This document shows, in pieces, positions 17,669 through 27,481 of a DNA stretch of 64,000 nucleotides; positions within the stretch are counted from its first letter, which is position 1; every line of letters starts with the position of its first letter. The notes under the pieces were generated by a model. The model was not told the DNA's origin and did not search any database. It saw only the letters and a program-made list of their open reading frames with translations. The stretch is from Candidatus Pseudothioglobus singularis PS1. Its GTDB lineage: Bacteria; Pseudomonadota; Gammaproteobacteria; PS1; Pseudothioglobaceae. A program made the translations under genes and the position numbers. The stretch spans positions 1,488,001 through 1,552,000 of the forward strand of contig NZ_CP006911.1 of the NCBI RefSeq assembly GCF_001281385.1. The letters are read 5' to 3'.

Positions 17669-18868
17669 ATGACAAGCAAAAAAACGCTAGATGACTGGTT
17701 GGCCTGGCAAGAAACCCTTATGGAAGAGACGATTGTATTAGGACTTGATAGAGTTCAATTAGTCTTTGAAAAACTTTTTCCAAATGGTGTTCCCTTCAAA
17801 GTTATAACAGTTGCAGGAACTAATGGAAAAGGCTCCACGGTTTCCTTTATTGATAGTATTTACCAGCTATCAAAATATAAAGTGGGGCGCTCTACTTCTC
17901 CCCACTTATTGAAATACAATGAGCGCTATGCAGTAGATGGTGAAGATGCATCTGATGACGTCATAATCGAAGCTTTTGAGATCATTGAAGGCAAAAGAGA
18001 AGATATCAAGTTAACCTATTTCGAATTTTCAACTCTCGCAGCCTTCATTATTTTTGAAAAGGCCGAGGTCGACATCGCAATACTTGAGGTTGGGTTGGGC
18101 GGCCGGCTTGACTCTGTCAATGTAGTTGATAGTGATGTGAGCATCATCACAAATATTGCAATCGATCATACCGATTACCTAGGAGACACTAGGGAGGCTA
18201 TAGGCAGAGAAAAAGCAGGCGTGATGAGAGGCTCTAGGCCTTGCATTTGTGGAGATCAGGACCCTCCTCAAAGCTTATTGGCATATGCTAAGGAAATTGG
18301 CACCGATATTACATTTGTGAGTAAGGCCTATGAAGATGAAATTGGACTCGAGGGAGATCATCAGAGACTCAATGCTGCTGTTGCAATCAAAGCAGTTGAA
18401 AGTCTTGCAGTACAAAACCCAATTTCTAAAAGTATGATTAGCGAAGGCATCAAAAATGCATCAATCAGAGCAAGATTTGAGAAGGTTGAGATTGGAGATA
18501 AAACAATTATTCTGGATGTTGCTCACAATCCAGCAGCTGTAAAAACGCTTGTAGAAACTCTATCTAAATCGTCGATGCAAACAGTCGCTATTTTTTCAGC
18601 GCTCGTAGATAAAGATATTATTGAGATGATTGAACTTGCCTCAAAAGCAATAAAGCATTGGTACCTGGTCCCCCTTTCCTCAGAGAGAGCAATTAAATCA
18701 GAAGTATTGAATAAAAAATTTTCAAGCTCTGACTCAACAACAATCTGCCAAGATATGGAAAGTGCAATTCATGGGTCATTAGCTCTTAGAGAGGTAGAAA
18801 GAATTGTTATTTTTGGCTCTTTTTATACAATTGCAGATGCTTCAATAATTATTAATAAACTCAGATAG
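17669..18868 (+). CDS. folC: dihydrofolate synthase / folylpolyglutamate synthase
   Basis: Mur-ligase-fold enzyme that adds glutamate to dihydropteroate and folates. The P-loop TVAGTNGKGSTVSFID lies at about residues 48-62, followed by the substrate segment RSTSPHLLKYNERY, the metal-binding EVGLGGRLDSVN and DVAHNPAAVK. It is slightly short (399 residues against about 420). It begins the folC-cvpA-purF-metZ order common in gammaproteobacteria; the dedD-like gene usually between folC and cvpA is absent. Confidence 0.94.
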   Translation: MTSKKTLDDWLAWQETLMEETIVLGLDRVQLVFEKLFPNGVPFKVITVAGTNGKGSTVSFIDSIYQLSKYKVGRSTSPHLLKYNERYAVDGEDASDDVIIEAFEIIEGKREDIKLTYFEFSTLAAFIIFEKAEVDIAILEVGLGGRLDSVNVVDSDVSIITNIAIDHTDYLGDTREAIGREKAGVMRGSRPCICGDQDPPQSLLAYAKEIGTDITFVSKAYEDEIGLEGDHQRLNAAVAIKAVESLAVQNPISKSMISEGIKNASIRARFEKVEIGDKTIILDVAHNPAAVKTLVETLSKSSMQTVAIFSALVDKDIIEMIELASKAIKHWYLVPLSSERAIKSEVLNKKFSSSDSTTICQDMESAIHGSLALREVERIVIFGSFYTIADASIIINKLR

Positions 18869-18873
18869 TATTA

Positions 18874-18891
18874 GTCGTTGGAGAGAACGAC
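18874..18891. other. small perfect stem-loop between folC and cvpA
   Basis: GTCGTT and AACGAC form a perfect six-base stem around GGAGAG. No T-run follows, so it is not a standard terminator. It could be an mRNA processing or stability element in the folC-cvpA transcript. Confidence 0.4.
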
Positions 18892-18939
18892 AAAGCATCA
18901 TAAACTATTGTAAAATCAATTCTATCTATCAAGGAGCTC

Positions 18940-19836
18940 ATGGGCAATTTTTTTGACAATGTTTGGAGTGCAATAAGCATATTGGCTTGGTCAGATTGGC
19001 TCACCCTCTTAATTCTTATCACATTTGTTGTTCGAGGTTTTATTCAAGGCCTTGCCAAAGAAGTCATAAGCTTTATATTTGTTATTATTGCAATCATATT
19101 AGCTTGGCTTTACTATGAGCCATTTGCTAAGACCTTTCTAAGTAGCTGGATTAACTCAGATAATCAATCTACCTATGCACTATCCTTTGGAGGACTATTT
19201 CTGAGCGCTTGGTTCATTAAAAAAGGCTTATACAGAATTGCAAGTGCATCGGCAAGTAACCAAAATTCTAATGATCTAAATAGACCCTTTGCCAATTCAG
19301 TGATCTTTGTGATAGTTGGAATATTTAGCTTTAACTTTTTAGGAACAGTTGCAGACCTTAAAACTATTGAAGCAATAATCACTAACGAGTCACTCAGAAG
19401 TTTTGTGTCTTTTGTCCTAATTTTCGTAATCTTAATGGTTGGATTATTTGCCCTATCAAAACTTCTTAATATTAAAGTTGATACAGAAAATCCTTCCATT
19501 ATGGCGCCAGTATATGAGGGTATATTAAGTGCATTAAGTTCCTTAGATACTCTTATTAATGCTAGAAATGTTGATGGTCTAAAGAATAAATTTTTTGGAG
19601 CCATTTTAGGTTTGTTTATAGGTGGTACTTTTGTTCTTATCGTTGTTCTTATTTTACAAAACATGAGTTGGGTCACACAAAATCATGCGTGGGTTGAAAC
19701 GAGTGGTGCATTAAGAACATTTCAGGACTGGTCTGTTGACGTTAAGCCCGTCTTATCCAAGTATCTTCTTTTTGTAGAGCTTGAACCGGGTGATGTTGTT
19801 GTTGAATTTATAGAAAGTGAAATTTTGAAGGATTAA
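18940..19836 (+). CDS. cvpA: CvpA-family membrane protein with large internal insertion
   Basis: Inner-membrane protein named for colicin V production; its biochemical role is unresolved. The N-terminal part (about 1-105) and the C-terminal part (about 213-285, FGAILGLFIGGTFVLIVVLIL then LRTFQDW) look like the two halves of a normal CvpA of about 160 residues. Between them lie about 100 extra residues with two more hydrophobic segments, giving 298 in total. The ATG has an AAGGAG site. Its place directly upstream of purF, three bases apart, supports the identity. Confidence 0.8.
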   Translation: MGNFFDNVWSAISILAWSDWLTLLILITFVVRGFIQGLAKEVISFIFVIIAIILAWLYYEPFAKTFLSSWINSDNQSTYALSFGGLFLSAWFIKKGLYRIASASASNQNSNDLNRPFANSVIFVIVGIFSFNFLGTVADLKTIEAIITNESLRSFVSFVLIFVILMVGLFALSKLLNIKVDTENPSIMAPVYEGILSALSSLDTLINARNVDGLKNKFFGAILGLFIGGTFVLIVVLILQNMSWVTQNHAWVETSGALRTFQDWSVDVKPVLSKYLLFVELEPGDVVVEFIESEILKD

Positions 19837-19839
19837 TAT

Positions 19840-21357
19840 ATGTGCGGAATTATTGGTATTCTCTCCACAACTAAAAAAGATGTTGGTCTATACATCTATG
19901 ATGCATTAACAATTATTCAACATCGCGGTCAAGATGCCGCAGGAATAACAACAGCCAATAAAGGTCGTTTTTATATGAGAAAGGGTAATGGCCTTGTTCG
20001 AAATGTATTTAGAACAAAGCATATGGAAAAACTGATAGGTGATATGGGTATTGGACACATACGCTATCCAACTGCAGGAAGCTCTTCAGAGGCTGAGGCG
20101 CAACCTTTTTATGTCAACTCACCCTATGGAATTGCATTTGCACACAATGGCAACCTTACCAATGCAGAAACTCTGGCTCAAGAAATTTTTGAGCAAGATC
20201 TTCGTCATATTAATACCAATTCAGATTCCGAAATTCTACTGAATATCTTGGCAAGTGAAATTGCTGAAGAGCAAAAACATAGAATCAATGAAAGAGATAT
20301 TTTTAAAGCAGTAACTAAGCTCCATCAAAGAGTAAAGGGGGCATATGCAGCTATTGGAATGATCCCAGGCTATGGAATTTTTGGATTTAGAGATCCTAAC
20401 GGAATCAGACCATTGATACTTGGTGAAAGAACTACTACAGAGGGTACTAAATATATGCTAACTTCAGAGAGCGTTGCTTTGACTGCTCTTGGATATAAGA
20501 TTACACGCGATGTTGACCCTGGCGAGACAGTAGTGATTGATCGCAAAGGCCAAGTCCACTCCCATCAGTGCTCAGATAACTCGAGGCTCTCTCCTTGTAT
20601 TTTTGAATTTGTCTATTTTGCAAGGCCTGACTCTATTATTGATAATATTTCAGTTTATAAATCACGCCTAAGAATGGGTGAAAAACTTGCAGAAAAAATT
20701 AAATCTCAATGGCCTAGGGATGAAATTGATGTTGTTATGCCTGTGCCTGACACTTCGAGGACGGCGGCGCTTCAGCTGGCTAATGAGTTAGATATTAAAT
20801 ATCGAGAGGGCTTTATAAAAAATCGATATATTGCCAGAACTTTTATTATGCCAGGGCAAAAACAAAGGAAAAAATCAGTACGTCAAAAACTCAGTGCAAT
20901 CGAACTAGAATTCAAGGATAAAAACGTTCTTCTCGTTGATGATTCAATTGTACGAGGCACCACCAGCAAAGAAATTGTTCAGATGGCAAGAGCAGCTGGC
21001 GCAAAAAAAGTTTTCTTCGCCTCAGCCGCTCCTCCAGTTCGCTACCCAAATGTATATGGCATTGATATGGCAAGTAAAAATGAGTTTATTGCTCATGAAA
21101 AAACAACTGATGAAGTATGCAAAGTCATTGGAGCAGATAAACTCATTTATCAAAACTTGGATGACCTGATATGGTCTGTTCAGCAAGGAAATCCTAATAT
21201 CAAATCTTTTGATTGTTCGTGTTTTGATGGAAATTATTTGACTAATGACATTGACAAACCCTACCTAGATAACCTTGAAGCCATTAGATCTGACAAAGCA
21301 AAAGAAACCAATATGACGAATGAAAGCTCAGAATTGATCTACAATGATGCTGACTAA
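19840..21357 (+). CDS. purF: amidophosphoribosyltransferase
   Basis: First committed enzyme of purine synthesis. The N-terminal nucleophile is exposed after Met removal (MCGIIGI, Cys2), and GSSSEAEAQPFY and AHNGNLTN belong to the glutaminase domain. The PRPP motif NVLLVDDSIVRGTTSKEI is in the C-terminal domain. At 505 residues it is full length. Translation probably follows from cvpA, three bases upstream. Confidence 0.97.
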   Translation: MCGIIGILSTTKKDVGLYIYDALTIIQHRGQDAAGITTANKGRFYMRKGNGLVRNVFRTKHMEKLIGDMGIGHIRYPTAGSSSEAEAQPFYVNSPYGIAFAHNGNLTNAETLAQEIFEQDLRHINTNSDSEILLNILASEIAEEQKHRINERDIFKAVTKLHQRVKGAYAAIGMIPGYGIFGFRDPNGIRPLILGERTTTEGTKYMLTSESVALTALGYKITRDVDPGETVVIDRKGQVHSHQCSDNSRLSPCIFEFVYFARPDSIIDNISVYKSRLRMGEKLAEKIKSQWPRDEIDVVMPVPDTSRTAALQLANELDIKYREGFIKNRYIARTFIMPGQKQRKKSVRQKLSAIELEFKDKNVLLVDDSIVRGTTSKEIVQMARAAGAKKVFFASAAPPVRYPNVYGIDMASKNEFIAHEKTTDEVCKVIGADKLIYQNLDDLIWSVQQGNPNIKSFDCSCFDGNYLTNDIDKPYLDNLEAIRSDKAKETNMTNESSELIYNDAD

Positions 21358-21369
21358 ACAGACAAAATC

Positions 21370-22527
21370 ATGACTGAAAAAAGCTTTCAAACCAAATCAA
21401 TTCGTGAAGGACACGAGCCTACGAATGAACAAGAGCACTCGGCTGCAATATTCTTAACCTCAAGCTACAAATTTAATAGTGCTGAAGAAGCTGCAAAACG
21501 ATTCGATAAAAAGGAAGAGGGTAACGTTTATTCTAGATTTACAAATCCAACAGTTGATGCTTTTCAAAACAAATTAGCAGCCTTAGAGGGCGCCGAGAAG
21601 TGCCAAGCTACAGCAAGCGGTATGTCAGCTATTTTTGCAACTATCATGACAATACTTAAGCCGGGTGAACATATGGTGGCCTCTCGTTGTATGTTTGGGA
21701 CGACCATTGTTCTCCTTAATGATATTATTGAAAAATTTGAAATCAAAGTCACATTTGTTGATCTACCAAATCTTGATGATTGGGCCTCAAATGTTCAAAC
21801 AAATACAAAATTGTTTCTGCTAGAAACTCCTTCAAACCCCTTAGGTGAAGTGGTAGACATCAAAAAACTCTCGTCTATTGCAAAAAGTAATAATATTGTT
21901 TTAGCAGTTGACAACTGTATTATGTCGCCAGCTCTTCAAAAACCTTTATCTTTGGGTGCAGATCTAGTGATTCATTCAGCAACCAAATATATTGATGGCC
22001 AAGGAAGATGCCTTGCTGGTGCGGTTGCAGGCAAAGCCTCAATTATTGATGATATTAGCTCATTTACGAGAAGTACTGGACCTACCTTAAGTGCCTTTAA
22101 TGCTTGGATTGTTCTAAAGGGCCTTGAAACACTTAATCTTAGAATGAGGGCACACTGTGAAAGTGCGATGACACTTGCAAGCTGGCTAGAGAGTCAAGCA
22201 TTTGTTGAACAAGTTCACTACGTCGGCCTAAATAACCATCCACATCATGAGATTGCTTCAAAACAGCAGTCAGGTTTTGGAGGAATTGTCTCGTTTCAGG
22301 TCAAGGGTGGCAGAAAAGAGGCTTTTAAACTCATTAATAATACTAAAATGATTTCAATCACTGCAAACCTGGGTGATACAAAAACGACTATTACTCATCC
22401 TTCATCCACGACTCATGTTAGGCTTAGTGATGATGAAAAAAAACAAACGCATATCACTGAAAACCTAATTCGTATTTCTGTTGGATTAGAAAATGTTGAA
22501 GATATTATTGCTGACCTTAAGCCTTAA
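21370..22527 (+). CDS. metZ: O-succinylhomoserine sulfhydrylase
   Basis: PLP enzyme of the Cys/Met metabolism family that makes homocysteine directly from O-succinylhomoserine and sulfide. The PLP lysine lies in VIHSATKYIDGQGRCLAG, and the ANLGDTKTTITHPSSTTH motif near the C terminus fits the family. The neighbourhood purF-metZ is characteristic and favours MetZ over cystathionine gamma-synthase. It starts 12 bases after purF. Confidence 0.93.
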   Translation: MTEKSFQTKSIREGHEPTNEQEHSAAIFLTSSYKFNSAEEAAKRFDKKEEGNVYSRFTNPTVDAFQNKLAALEGAEKCQATASGMSAIFATIMTILKPGEHMVASRCMFGTTIVLLNDIIEKFEIKVTFVDLPNLDDWASNVQTNTKLFLLETPSNPLGEVVDIKKLSSIAKSNNIVLAVDNCIMSPALQKPLSLGADLVIHSATKYIDGQGRCLAGAVAGKASIIDDISSFTRSTGPTLSAFNAWIVLKGLETLNLRMRAHCESAMTLASWLESQAFVEQVHYVGLNNHPHHEIASKQQSGFGGIVSFQVKGGRKEAFKLINNTKMISITANLGDTKTTITHPSSTTHVRLSDDEKKQTHITENLIRISVGLENVEDIIADLKP

Positions 22528-22590
22528 GTTGAATTTTAAGCGTAATTCAACTATGTTAAAATTCATTCAAAACAAGATATTTCAAATTCT

Positions 22591-23103
22591 ATGAAGCAAA
22601 ATAGCTACTCTTATGAAGATTTAATCCTTTGTGGCAAAGGAGAATTGTTTGGACCTGGAAATGCCCAACTACCACAACCACCCATGTTAATGTTTGATCG
22701 TATTACTGAGATTAATGAAAATGGTGGAGATTATGGCAAGGGAGGAATGACTGCTGAACTTGATATTCATAAAGATTTATGGTTTTTTGATTGCCACTTT
22801 AATGAAGATCCAGTCATGCCAGGTTGTCTTGGTGTTGATGCTATGTGGCAATTGGTTGGGTTTTATCTCGGATGGCTAGGGGGTCCAGGCAGAGGGCGTG
22901 CACTTGGCTCTGGACAAGTGAAATTCACAGGCCAAGTATTGCCTACAAGCAAAAAAGTCACCTATAACATTAGCCTTTCACGTGTTATCGCAAGAAAACT
23001 ATATATGGGTATAGCTGATGCTACGATGGAAGTTGATGGAAAAACCATTTACGAGGCAACCAATCTAAGAGTTGGATTGTTTACTGATACTTCAGCATTC
23101 TGA
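22591..23103 (+). CDS. fabA: beta-hydroxydecanoyl-ACP dehydratase/isomerase
   Basis: Introduces the cis double bond in anaerobic unsaturated fatty acid synthesis. The hot-dog-fold catalytic residues are His69 ([16 protein letters not shown]) and Asp83 ([10 protein letters not shown]). Length 170 is standard. The last base is also the first base of the fabB ATG, so the two are translationally coupled. Confidence 0.97.
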   Translation: MKQNSYSYEDLILCGKGELFGPGNAQLPQPPMLMFDRITEINENGGDYGKGGMTAELDIHKDLWFFDCHFNEDPVMPGCLGVDAMWQLVGFYLGWLGGPGRGRALGSGQVKFTGQVLPTSKKVTYNISLSRVIARKLYMGIADATMEVDGKTIYEATNLRVGLFTDTSAF

Positions 23104-24329
23104 TGAATAGAGTTGTTGTCACTGGCATGGGTATTGTTAGTAGCTTAGGCATAAATAAGTCTGAAGTATTAGAGTCCCTTAAGTCTGCAAAAACCGGAAT
23201 TGAGTTTAGTGAAAAATATTCAGAAATGGGTTTAAGATCCCATGTTCATGGTTCTATTCCTGAAATTGATACAAGTGATGTAATAGATCGAAAAATGCTT
23301 CGCTTTATGGCCGATGCAGCTATATATAATGCCTTAGCGCTTGACGAAGCCATTAAAGAATCTGGACTTAGCCCAGAGATGGTATCGCACGAGAGAACTG
23401 GTTTAATTATGGGATCTGGTGGTGCTTCAAACCAAAATATTGTTGAGTCAGCTGATATTTTGAGAGACAGAGGTATTAAGAGAGTTGGGCCATATCGTGT
23501 TCCAAGGACAATGGGCTCTACAACATCTGCATGCCTATCAACGTTATTTAAGATTAAAGGTATTAATTACTCTATCAGCTCAGCTTGTTCAACTAGTGCC
23601 CACTGTATTGGTAATGCGATGGAACAAATTCAACTTGGGAAACAAGATGTTGTTTTTGCAGGTGGTGGTGAAGAGTTGGACTGGTCTCTTACTATGTTGT
23701 TTGATGCCATGGGAGCTCTTTCTTCAAAATATAATGACTCTCCTAATAAAGCCTCACGCGCATTTGACGCCGATCGTGATGGATTTGTTATTTCAGGCGG
23801 TGGGGGTGCTCTTGTACTTGAATCCTTGGATCATGCACAAGCAAGAGGAGCAAATATCATTGCTGAACTAGTTGGCTATGGCGCAACCTCTGATGGCTAT
23901 GATATGGTGGCGCCCTCTGGTGAAGGTGCAAAAAGATGTATGGAAATTGCAATTAACGGAATTAAAGGACCAATTGATTATATTAATGCTCACGGAACGT
24001 CGACTCCTGTAGGAGACCTTAAAGAGCTAGGGGCCATAAAGGAAGTATTTGGTGATAGCACAATACCACTTATTGGATCTACAAAATCCTTATCGGGTCA
24101 CGCATTAGGTGCTGCTGGTGTGAACGAATCAATCTACTCACTTTTAATGCTTCAAAATGACTTTGTTGCTGAGTCCGTGAATATTGAAAATCTTGACGAT
24201 GAGGCGAAAGGAATGCCCATTGTAACTGAGACCAAAAATATTAAACTGAATCGAATACTTTCAAACAGCTTCGGCTTTGGCGGTACAAATGCGTGTCTAG
24301 TTTTTGAAAAGTTTAGCGATTCAAAATAA
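23103..24329 (+). CDS. fabB: beta-ketoacyl-ACP synthase I
   Basis: Condensing enzyme that elongates the unsaturated intermediate made by FabA. The catalytic triad is Cys162 ([10 protein letters not shown]), a His in [12 protein letters not shown] and a His in [12 protein letters not shown]. The C-terminal [15 protein letters not shown] is intact. It forms the fabAB pair that marks the gammaproteobacterial type of unsaturated lipid synthesis. Its stop abuts that of the convergent secF. Confidence 0.97.
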   Translation: MNRVVVTGMGIVSSLGINKSEVLESLKSAKTGIEFSEKYSEMGLRSHVHGSIPEIDTSDVIDRKMLRFMADAAIYNALALDEAIKESGLSPEMVSHERTGLIMGSGGASNQNIVESADILRDRGIKRVGPYRVPRTMGSTTSACLSTLFKIKGINYSISSACSTSAHCIGNAMEQIQLGKQDVVFAGGGEELDWSLTMLFDAMGALSSKYNDSPNKASRAFDADRDGFVISGGGGALVLESLDHAQARGANIIAELVGYGATSDGYDMVAPSGEGAKRCMEIAINGIKGPIDYINAHGTSTPVGDLKELGAIKEVFGDSTIPLIGSTKSLSGHALGAAGVNESIYSLLMLQNDFVAESVNIENLDDEAKGMPIVTETKNIKLNRILSNSFGFGGTNACLVFEKFSDSK

Positions 24330-25256
24330 TTAAGGTCTAGCGTCGATCTCTTTTTTCTCTTTTTCTGAAGGAAGCATATCTTCCTTCGAAATTCCGAGCG
24401 CAAGGATCATTGAACTTGCAACATATATTGATGAATAAGTACCAATAATAACTCCAATCAATAATGCACCTGCGAAACTATGAATCACTTCGCCACCTAA
24501 ATAAAATAATGCTAGAAGAACCAACAAGGTCGTCAGTGAGGTCATCAATGTTCGCGATAGCGTTTGATTAAGAGCCTCGTTGATGATAGGCTCAGCCTCA
24601 ACTTGGCGTGTAGAGAGAAAATTTTCTCTAATTCTATCGAACACAACAATGGTGTCATTAAGAGAGTAACCAATTACAGCAAGAATTGCTGCCAAAACAG
24701 TCAAGTCAAATTCAATTTGTAAAATTGAAAAAATACCTAACGTAATTATCACATCATGAACAAGGGCCGCTATAGAGCCTAAGGCAAATCTGTATTCAAA
24801 TCTAAATGCGACATAAATCAAAATACCTATGAGCGCATATAGCATTGCAAGGCCGCCGTCATTTGTTAATTCTTCGCCAACTTTGGGGCCTACAAACTCT
24901 ACCCTTCTTACATCAATGCCATCACCAAGCATTCTGATGATTGAAGAGCTAAGCTTTGCACTTGAGACCTCCTGAGGCTCAAGTTGAATCAGCACCTCTG
25001 TATCTGAACCAAAATATTGAACATTAGTTCCCTTAAAATCACCCTCTGAAAGTTTTAAACGGATATCTTCAAGGTCGGCTGTTTTTTCATAGCCTAACTC
25101 TATTAATGTTCCACCTGTAAAGTCAATTCCAAACTTTAGGCCTTGAAAGCTTATAGAAGCAATAGACAAAACTAATAAGACTGCAGAAAAAATCATGGCA
25201 TACTTCCGCTTGCCAACAAAGTCAATCACAGGAATATTTAATGATCTTAGACTCAT
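24330..25256 (-). CDS. secF: protein translocase subunit SecF
   Basis: RND-like membrane subunit that, with SecD, uses the proton-motive force to aid late export through SecYEG. Six transmembrane segments; DFTGGTLIELGY follows the first, and GYSLNDTIVVFDRIREN is the fourth-segment motif. 308 residues. It overlaps the secD end by four bases. Confidence 0.97.
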   Translation of the reverse strand: MSLRSLNIPVIDFVGKRKYAMIFSAVLLVLSIASISFQGLKFGIDFTGGTLIELGYEKTADLEDIRLKLSEGDFKGTNVQYFGSDTEVLIQLEPQEVSSAKLSSSIIRMLGDGIDVRRVEFVGPKVGEELTNDGGLAMLYALIGILIYVAFRFEYRFALGSIAALVHDVIITLGIFSILQIEFDLTVLAAILAVIGYSLNDTIVVFDRIRENFLSTRQVEAEPIINEALNQTLSRTLMTSLTTLLVLLALFYLGGEVIHSFAGALLIGVIIGTYSSIYVASSMILALGISKEDMLPSEKEKKEIDARP

Positions 25257-27100
25257 ATTGCCAACTCCTCAATTTTTTTACCGCCATAAATAATATTTAT
25301 CACTGCTCTGGAAACAATAATGGCAGTAAACATCGATGTAATAATTCCAATCGATAGCGTTACAGCAAAACCTTTAATTGCTCCAGTGCCAAAACTAAAT
25401 AATACTATGGACGCTATTAGCGTGGTGATGTTGGCATCTGCAATTGTTAGCAGTGCCTTTTCATAGCCTGCAGATATAGCCTTTTGTATATTTTTTGTAG
25501 CCTTCAGTTCTTCCTTTACTCGCTCAAAGATTAATACGTTCGCATCTACAGCCATACCCACAGTTAAAACGATTCCGGCTATACCTGGCAGAGTAAGGGT
25601 TGCCTGGATTAAGGATAAGATAGATACTATTGTAATTAAATTAATTGTTAATGCTAGATTTGCAACAAGGCCAAAAACGCGATAGCGCCATCCCATGAAA
25701 ACTAATACTAAAGCAAAACCAACAAGAACAGAAATAAGGCCTTTTTGAATGTTATCTGCACCCAAACTTGGGCCTATTGTTCTCTCTTCAATAATTTCAA
25801 CTGGCGCTGAAAGTGAACCAGCCCTCAAGAGAAGAGCAAGATTTGTAGCCTCTCTAGAGCTATCTAGGCCAGTAATTTGAAAACGGTTAGAAAATGTTCC
25901 TTGTATTGTTGCAGCATTAATAATATCCTGAGTTTTACTTCGCTTTTTGACAGCAATACCCTCCTCTAAAACTGTTTCAACTTTGTTCTCAATGAACACT
26001 ACCGCCATTCTGTAACCAATAAACTCCTTAGTAGTATCTAACATCGATCTTCCACCAGAGCTATCCAGGACTATACTGACGCTGGGCTGATTGTTTTCAT
26101 CCATACTTGATGAAGCGTCAACTATATTTTCACCAGTCGTTATGACGTTAGTTTTCAGAAGCAAAGGTCGGCCATCTTTAAATTTATATATTTTTGATCC
26201 AGCCGGTGTTTTTCCTGACTGAATAGCTGTTTGTACATCATTTTTCTCATCGACCATTCTAAACTCGATAGTCGCGACTGCACCTAAGATTTCTTTGGCT
26301 CTTGCTGTATCCTGAACGCCTGGCAATTGGACAACAATTCTCTCTGTACCTTGTTGTTGAATGATTGGTTCAGCGACACCTAACTCATTAACACGATTTC
26401 TTAGTGTTGTTATATTTTGTTTTAATGCACTTAGTTTTGCAGCTGCTTGTGCGCTTGAAGAAATTTCAAGACCAAGCTCTAATGCTTGCTCGCTTCCTTC
26501 CGCAATAATCAAATCAGGTAAATCGCTTTTTATAACCTTTTTTGCTTCATTCTTAAGTTCTTCAGTTTTAAAGCTAACTACAAGAATATCTTCATCTTTA
26601 CGAATTTTTTTATAAAGCTTATCCTCACGAAGAGTTGTTCTTAATTCGTTGTAATAACGATCCATAGCCATTGCAGTAACTGCATTCATATCGACCTCAA
26701 GTAGAAAATGAACACCACCTCTCAAGTCAAGCCCTAGAGACATTGCCCTGCCACCTAAACTTGAGAGCCATTGTGGAATTGAAGGCGCAAGATTAAGCGC
26801 AACAACATAATTCCTATTCAATGAATCCTTCAACAGAGCTTTAGAGGTTAATTGAGACTTTGAATCACTAAACCTAATTAGAACATTATTATTTTCAATT
26901 ATTGCAGATTTATAGTCAACACTATTCTCAGAAAGTGTCTCATTTATGCTTTTCAGATCTTTTTCTTGAACTACATAGTCACCAGTACCGGTAATTTGGA
27001 TCGCTAAATCCGACCCATAAAGATTAGGAATAGCGTAGAGAGTTGAGATGAAAAGGAAAAATACGATAAGTGCATTTTTCCATCCTGCGTAATGATTCAT
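25253..27100 (-). CDS. secD: protein translocase subunit SecD
   Basis: Partner of SecF with a large periplasmic P1 region. GLDLRGGVHFLLEVD is at about residues 123-137, and the membrane motif GMAVDANVLIFERVKEEL is near the C terminus. 615 residues. It lies 16 bases after yajC in a serS-yajC-secD-secF unit; the tgt-queA genes often found ahead of yajC are replaced by serS. Confidence 0.97.
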   Translation of the reverse strand: MNHYAGWKNALIVFFLFISTLYAIPNLYGSDLAIQITGTGDYVVQEKDLKSINETLSENSVDYKSAIIENNNVLIRFSDSKSQLTSKALLKDSLNRNYVVALNLAPSIPQWLSSLGGRAMSLGLDLRGGVHFLLEVDMNAVTAMAMDRYYNELRTTLREDKLYKKIRKDEDILVVSFKTEELKNEAKKVIKSDLPDLIIAEGSEQALELGLEISSSAQAAAKLSALKQNITTLRNRVNELGVAEPIIQQQGTERIVVQLPGVQDTARAKEILGAVATIEFRMVDEKNDVQTAIQSGKTPAGSKIYKFKDGRPLLLKTNVITTGENIVDASSSMDENNQPSVSIVLDSSGGRSMLDTTKEFIGYRMAVVFIENKVETVLEEGIAVKKRSKTQDIINAATIQGTFSNRFQITGLDSSREATNLALLLRAGSLSAPVEIIEERTIGPSLGADNIQKGLISVLVGFALVLVFMGWRYRVFGLVANLALTINLITIVSILSLIQATLTLPGIAGIVLTVGMAVDANVLIFERVKEELKATKNIQKAISAGYEKALLTIADANITTLIASIVLFSFGTGAIKGFAVTLSIGIITSMFTAIIVSRAVINIIYGGKKIEELAI

Positions 27101-27116
27101 AGAAACTTATTTATAG

Positions 27117-27455
27117 TTATTTTTCTTTTTTCTCGATTGATTTAGCTTTTGAGCTAGACTTAGCTTTTGAGCTAGACTTAGTCATTGACTTGACACTTCC
27201 TTTAGGCATTTTTTGGTTAATACCTTGCTTTTGAACTTTTACTGAGACACCCGAGGCAATTTCCAATTCAGCAAAAGACTCGTCGACAGCAGTAATTTTT
27301 CCAATAATTCCACCATTCGTTACAACTTCATCGCCTTTCTTCAAAGCTTTTAGAAGGTTTTTATGATCTTTAGCTCTTTTTTGTTGCGGTCTGATAAGTA
27401 AAAAATACATAAGCACAAACATTGCTATCAGAAAGAGTTCTGGTGGTAAATTCAT
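27117..27455 (-). CDS. yajC: preprotein translocase accessory subunit YajC, with a repeated tail
   Basis: Single-pass membrane protein of the SecDF-YajC complex. Helix FLIAMFVLMYFLLIRPQQKR is followed by GDEVVTNGGIIGKI. The ATG at 27455 is used because GGAG lies just upstream; an in-frame TTG at 27467 is part of that site. The tail ends in SSSKAK twice followed by basic and acidic residues, encoded by a perfect DNA duplication. Confidence 0.93.
   Translation of the reverse strand: MNLPPELFLIAMFVLMYFLLIRPQQKRAKDHKNLLKALKKGDEVVTNGGIIGKITAVDESFAELEIASGVSVKVQKQGINQKMPKGSVKSMTKSSSKAKSSSKAKSIEKKEK
27142..27177. repeat. two perfect 18-base tandem repeats in yajC
   Basis: The unit TTAGCTTTTGAGCTAGAC occurs at 27142-27159 and 27160-27177 without change and encodes the doubled SSSKAK motif of the YajC tail. 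Perfect identity suggests a recent duplication or ongoing slippage. Confidence 0.9.
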
Positions 27456-27481
27456 TTTTTGCTCCAAAAATTGTAAAGGGG

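Noticed and set aside
18874-18891. Terminator after folC
   Set aside because: Perfect stem but no T-run follows, and cvpA continues in the same direction.
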